Shown piece by piece: positions 5,689-6,918 of a DNA stretch of 6,918 nt; the first letter of the stretch is position 1, and each line of letters opens with the position of its first letter. Source of the DNA: an uncultured Actinomycetes bacterium (GTDB taxonomy: Bacteria; Actinomycetota; Actinomycetes; S36-B12); the NCBI GenBank assembly GCA_937876275.1, contig CALFIA010000234.1, positions 1 through 6,918 on the forward strand. The letters run 5' to 3'. Under the pieces are notes generated by a model, which worked only from the letters and a program-made list of their open reading frames with translations, had not been told where the DNA came from and did not search any database. The position numbers and the translations under genes were made by a program.

Positions 5689-6918
5689 GTGGTGGCCCCA
5701 GGGCAGCCAGCGGGCGGGAAAACCGCCTTGCAGGCTGCCGCGCGTACGGCAAGCTCGGTCACGATCCGGTCGGCGTCATCGCGACTGGCTGCCGGTATTC
5801 CCTTGCTGACGAGTTCCTGGTCGAACAGCGGGAGCTCTCCGACAGTGACCGTCGAGGCTGTATTCAAGGTGGAGAGCTGGATACCGAGCAGGGAGCCGGG
5901 GACTCCGTTGTAGATCGCGATAGTGCCGGTGCCGGCGCTGCCGTTGACTGCCACGTACCACTGCGTGCTGATCCAGGCCCGGGTGGCGAGCAGGGTTCCC
6001 GCGAGTGCCAGGACGAGAACTCCAACGATCGACCACATGATCACGCGGCGACGCCGCCTGCGCCGAGTGACCTCTGCTTCAACGGCGTCACGTGCGGCCA
6101 CGCGCCGAGCAGTCTCCGCAGCCGGGACGATGAGCTCGGAGTCAATAAGCGGCTGCTCTGCCGTGGGTGGGCCTCCGTCGACAGGCAGGGGCACATCCGG
6201 GCGATCAGGGTCTGGCTGCGCATCATCAGGGAATCGCACGTGCGGCAGGCGAAAGCGAACGCGCGGTTCACCGGCAGCACCGACCACAACCCGATCAGCG
6301 GCAGTGATCTCGACAGGCGTGTCTGATGCCGGAGTATCGATCACGTCGGCCACGACGACGGTCACGTTGTCAGGTGCTCCACGCTCGAGGGCGAAATCGA
6401 CAAGACGTGTCACTGCGCCGGTGGGATCGCCATCCGTGAGTCGCGCCTGGATCTCCTCGGCACTCATCACGCCGGAAAGCCCGTCGGTGCAGAGCATGAG
6501 GCGATCACCGACGCGAGCCTCGCGAATCGAGAGGTCGGCCTCAACTGGATTCACTCCATCGAGTGCACGCATCAGCAGTGAACGGCGAGGATGAATCGCT
6601 GCTTCATCCTCGGTAATACGCCCGGCATCTACCAGCGTCTGCACATACGTGTGGTCATGCGTGAGTTGAAGCAGCTCGCCGTCACGCAGCAAATATGCGC
6701 GTGAGTCGCCGACATGCACGATGGCCAGGCGACCGTCGAGCCAGAAGACGCCGGTGACCGTAGTGCCCATGCCGGCTAGTTCGGGATCACTGTCGATCGT
6801 TGCGCCGATCGAATCGCCTGCGTCGTCAATCGACGTCGATAATTCAGAGAGCACGTCAGTATCTGCCGGCGGATGAACATCGAGATCAGCGACGATGGCC
6901 ACCGCAGTCGCTGAGGCA
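5685..6918 (-). CDS. pstP: PstP, PP2C-family Ser/Thr protein phosphatase (5' end outside window)
   Basis: This metal-dependent phosphatase removes phosphate from PknB and its targets. About 410 codons are visible and the frame runs off the window end, so the GTG at 6902 is an internal valine. The missing N-terminus (about 65 residues, by comparison with the mycobacterial protein) holds the first metal-binding motifs. Visible PP2C motifs: GMGTT (about 6759-6773), GDSRAY with Asp at 6705-6707, CTDGLS with metal Asp at 6483-6485, and PDNVTVVVAD with metal Asp at 6369-6371. A linker rich in Pro and Asp leads to seven consecutive arginines (6045-6065), one helix (about 5979-6044) and an external region of about 95 residues containing GVPGSLLGIQLS, similar to mycobacterial PstP. 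The tail is much shorter than the mycobacterial Pro/Thr-rich one and has two cysteines. It is first of the visible minus-strand operon; fhaB/fhaA would be expected upstream. Confidence 0.95.
   Translation of the reverse strand, partial: ASATAVAIVADLDVHPPADTDVLSELSTSIDDAGDSIGATIDSDPELAGMGTTVTGVFWLDGRLAIVHVGDSRAYLLRDGELLQLTHDHTYVQTLVDAGRITEDEAAIHPRRSLLMRALDGVNPVEADLSIREARVGDRLMLCTDGLSGVMSAEEIQARLTDGDPTGAVTRLVDFALERGAPDNVTVVVADVIDTPASDTPVEITAADRVVVGAAGEPRVRFRLPHVRFPDDAQPDPDRPDVPLPVDGGPPTAEQPLIDSELIVPAAETARRVAARDAVEAEVTRRRRRRRVIMWSIVGVLVLALAGTLLATRAWISTQWYVAVNGSAGTGTIAIYNGVPGSLLGIQLSTLNTASTVTVGELPLFDQELVSKGIPAASRDDADRIVTELAVRAAACKAVFPPAGCPGATT

Noticed and set aside
5923..6594. 223-codon plus-strand open frame opposite pstP
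   Set aside because: Its Arg/Ser/Thr-rich composition is typical of the antisense frame of a GC-rich gene; it has no recognisable domain and lies wholly within clear PP2C coding sequence.
1..6918. Mobile elements, CRISPR arrays, tRNA/rRNA genes, riboswitches or a novel defence system
   Set aside because: Nearly every base is covered by a recognisable core gene, and no terminal repeats, spacer arrays or cloverleaf-like sequences were seen on either strand.

Overview
The window is a stretch of a high-GC (about 60% by eye) actinobacterial chromosome. It carries the conserved cell-wall and division block seen in Mycobacterium and Streptomyces as pstP-rodA-pbpA-pknB, followed by trpG and crgA. 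Gene content, gene order, GTG starts and residue-level similarity to the mycobacterial proteins (recalled, not searched) place it in class Actinomycetes. I cannot name a genus.

Layout from left to right. Bases 2-85 (+) hold the last 27 codons of an incomplete gene whose product ends in a membrane helix. A 47-base convergent gap follows, with a small hairpin and a perfect 9-mer DnaA box. crgA (133-396, -) encodes a two-helix divisome protein. It is divergent from trpG (about 421 or 445-1065, +), the glutaminase subunit for anthranilate/aminodeoxychorismate synthesis. The crgA/trpG gap is only 24-48 bases, so at least one promoter must lie inside the neighbouring gene. trpG converges on pknB with 15 bases between stop codons, in a region with two overlapping hairpins. 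On the minus strand, reading right to left, lie pstP (5' end outside the window), rodA, pbpA and pknB. pstP/rodA and rodA/pbpA overlap by GTGA; pbpA and pknB are 34 bases apart and pknB has its own Shine-Dalgarno sequence.

How they work together (family knowledge): RodA (SEDS glycosyltransferase) and PbpA (class B transpeptidase) polymerise and crosslink peptidoglycan. PknB senses muropeptide/lipid II through external PASTA domains and phosphorylates wall-synthesis and division proteins. PstP reverses this phosphorylation. CrgA is a membrane scaffold at the division site. TrpG is a metabolic neighbour of conserved position.

This is a core, well-described locus, and I see no mobile element, CRISPR array, RNA gene or undescribed system. 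The points worth a second look are small: the DnaA box, the tight divergent crgA/trpG promoter region, the convergent hairpins, the absence of pknA next to pknB, and a three-PASTA kinase.
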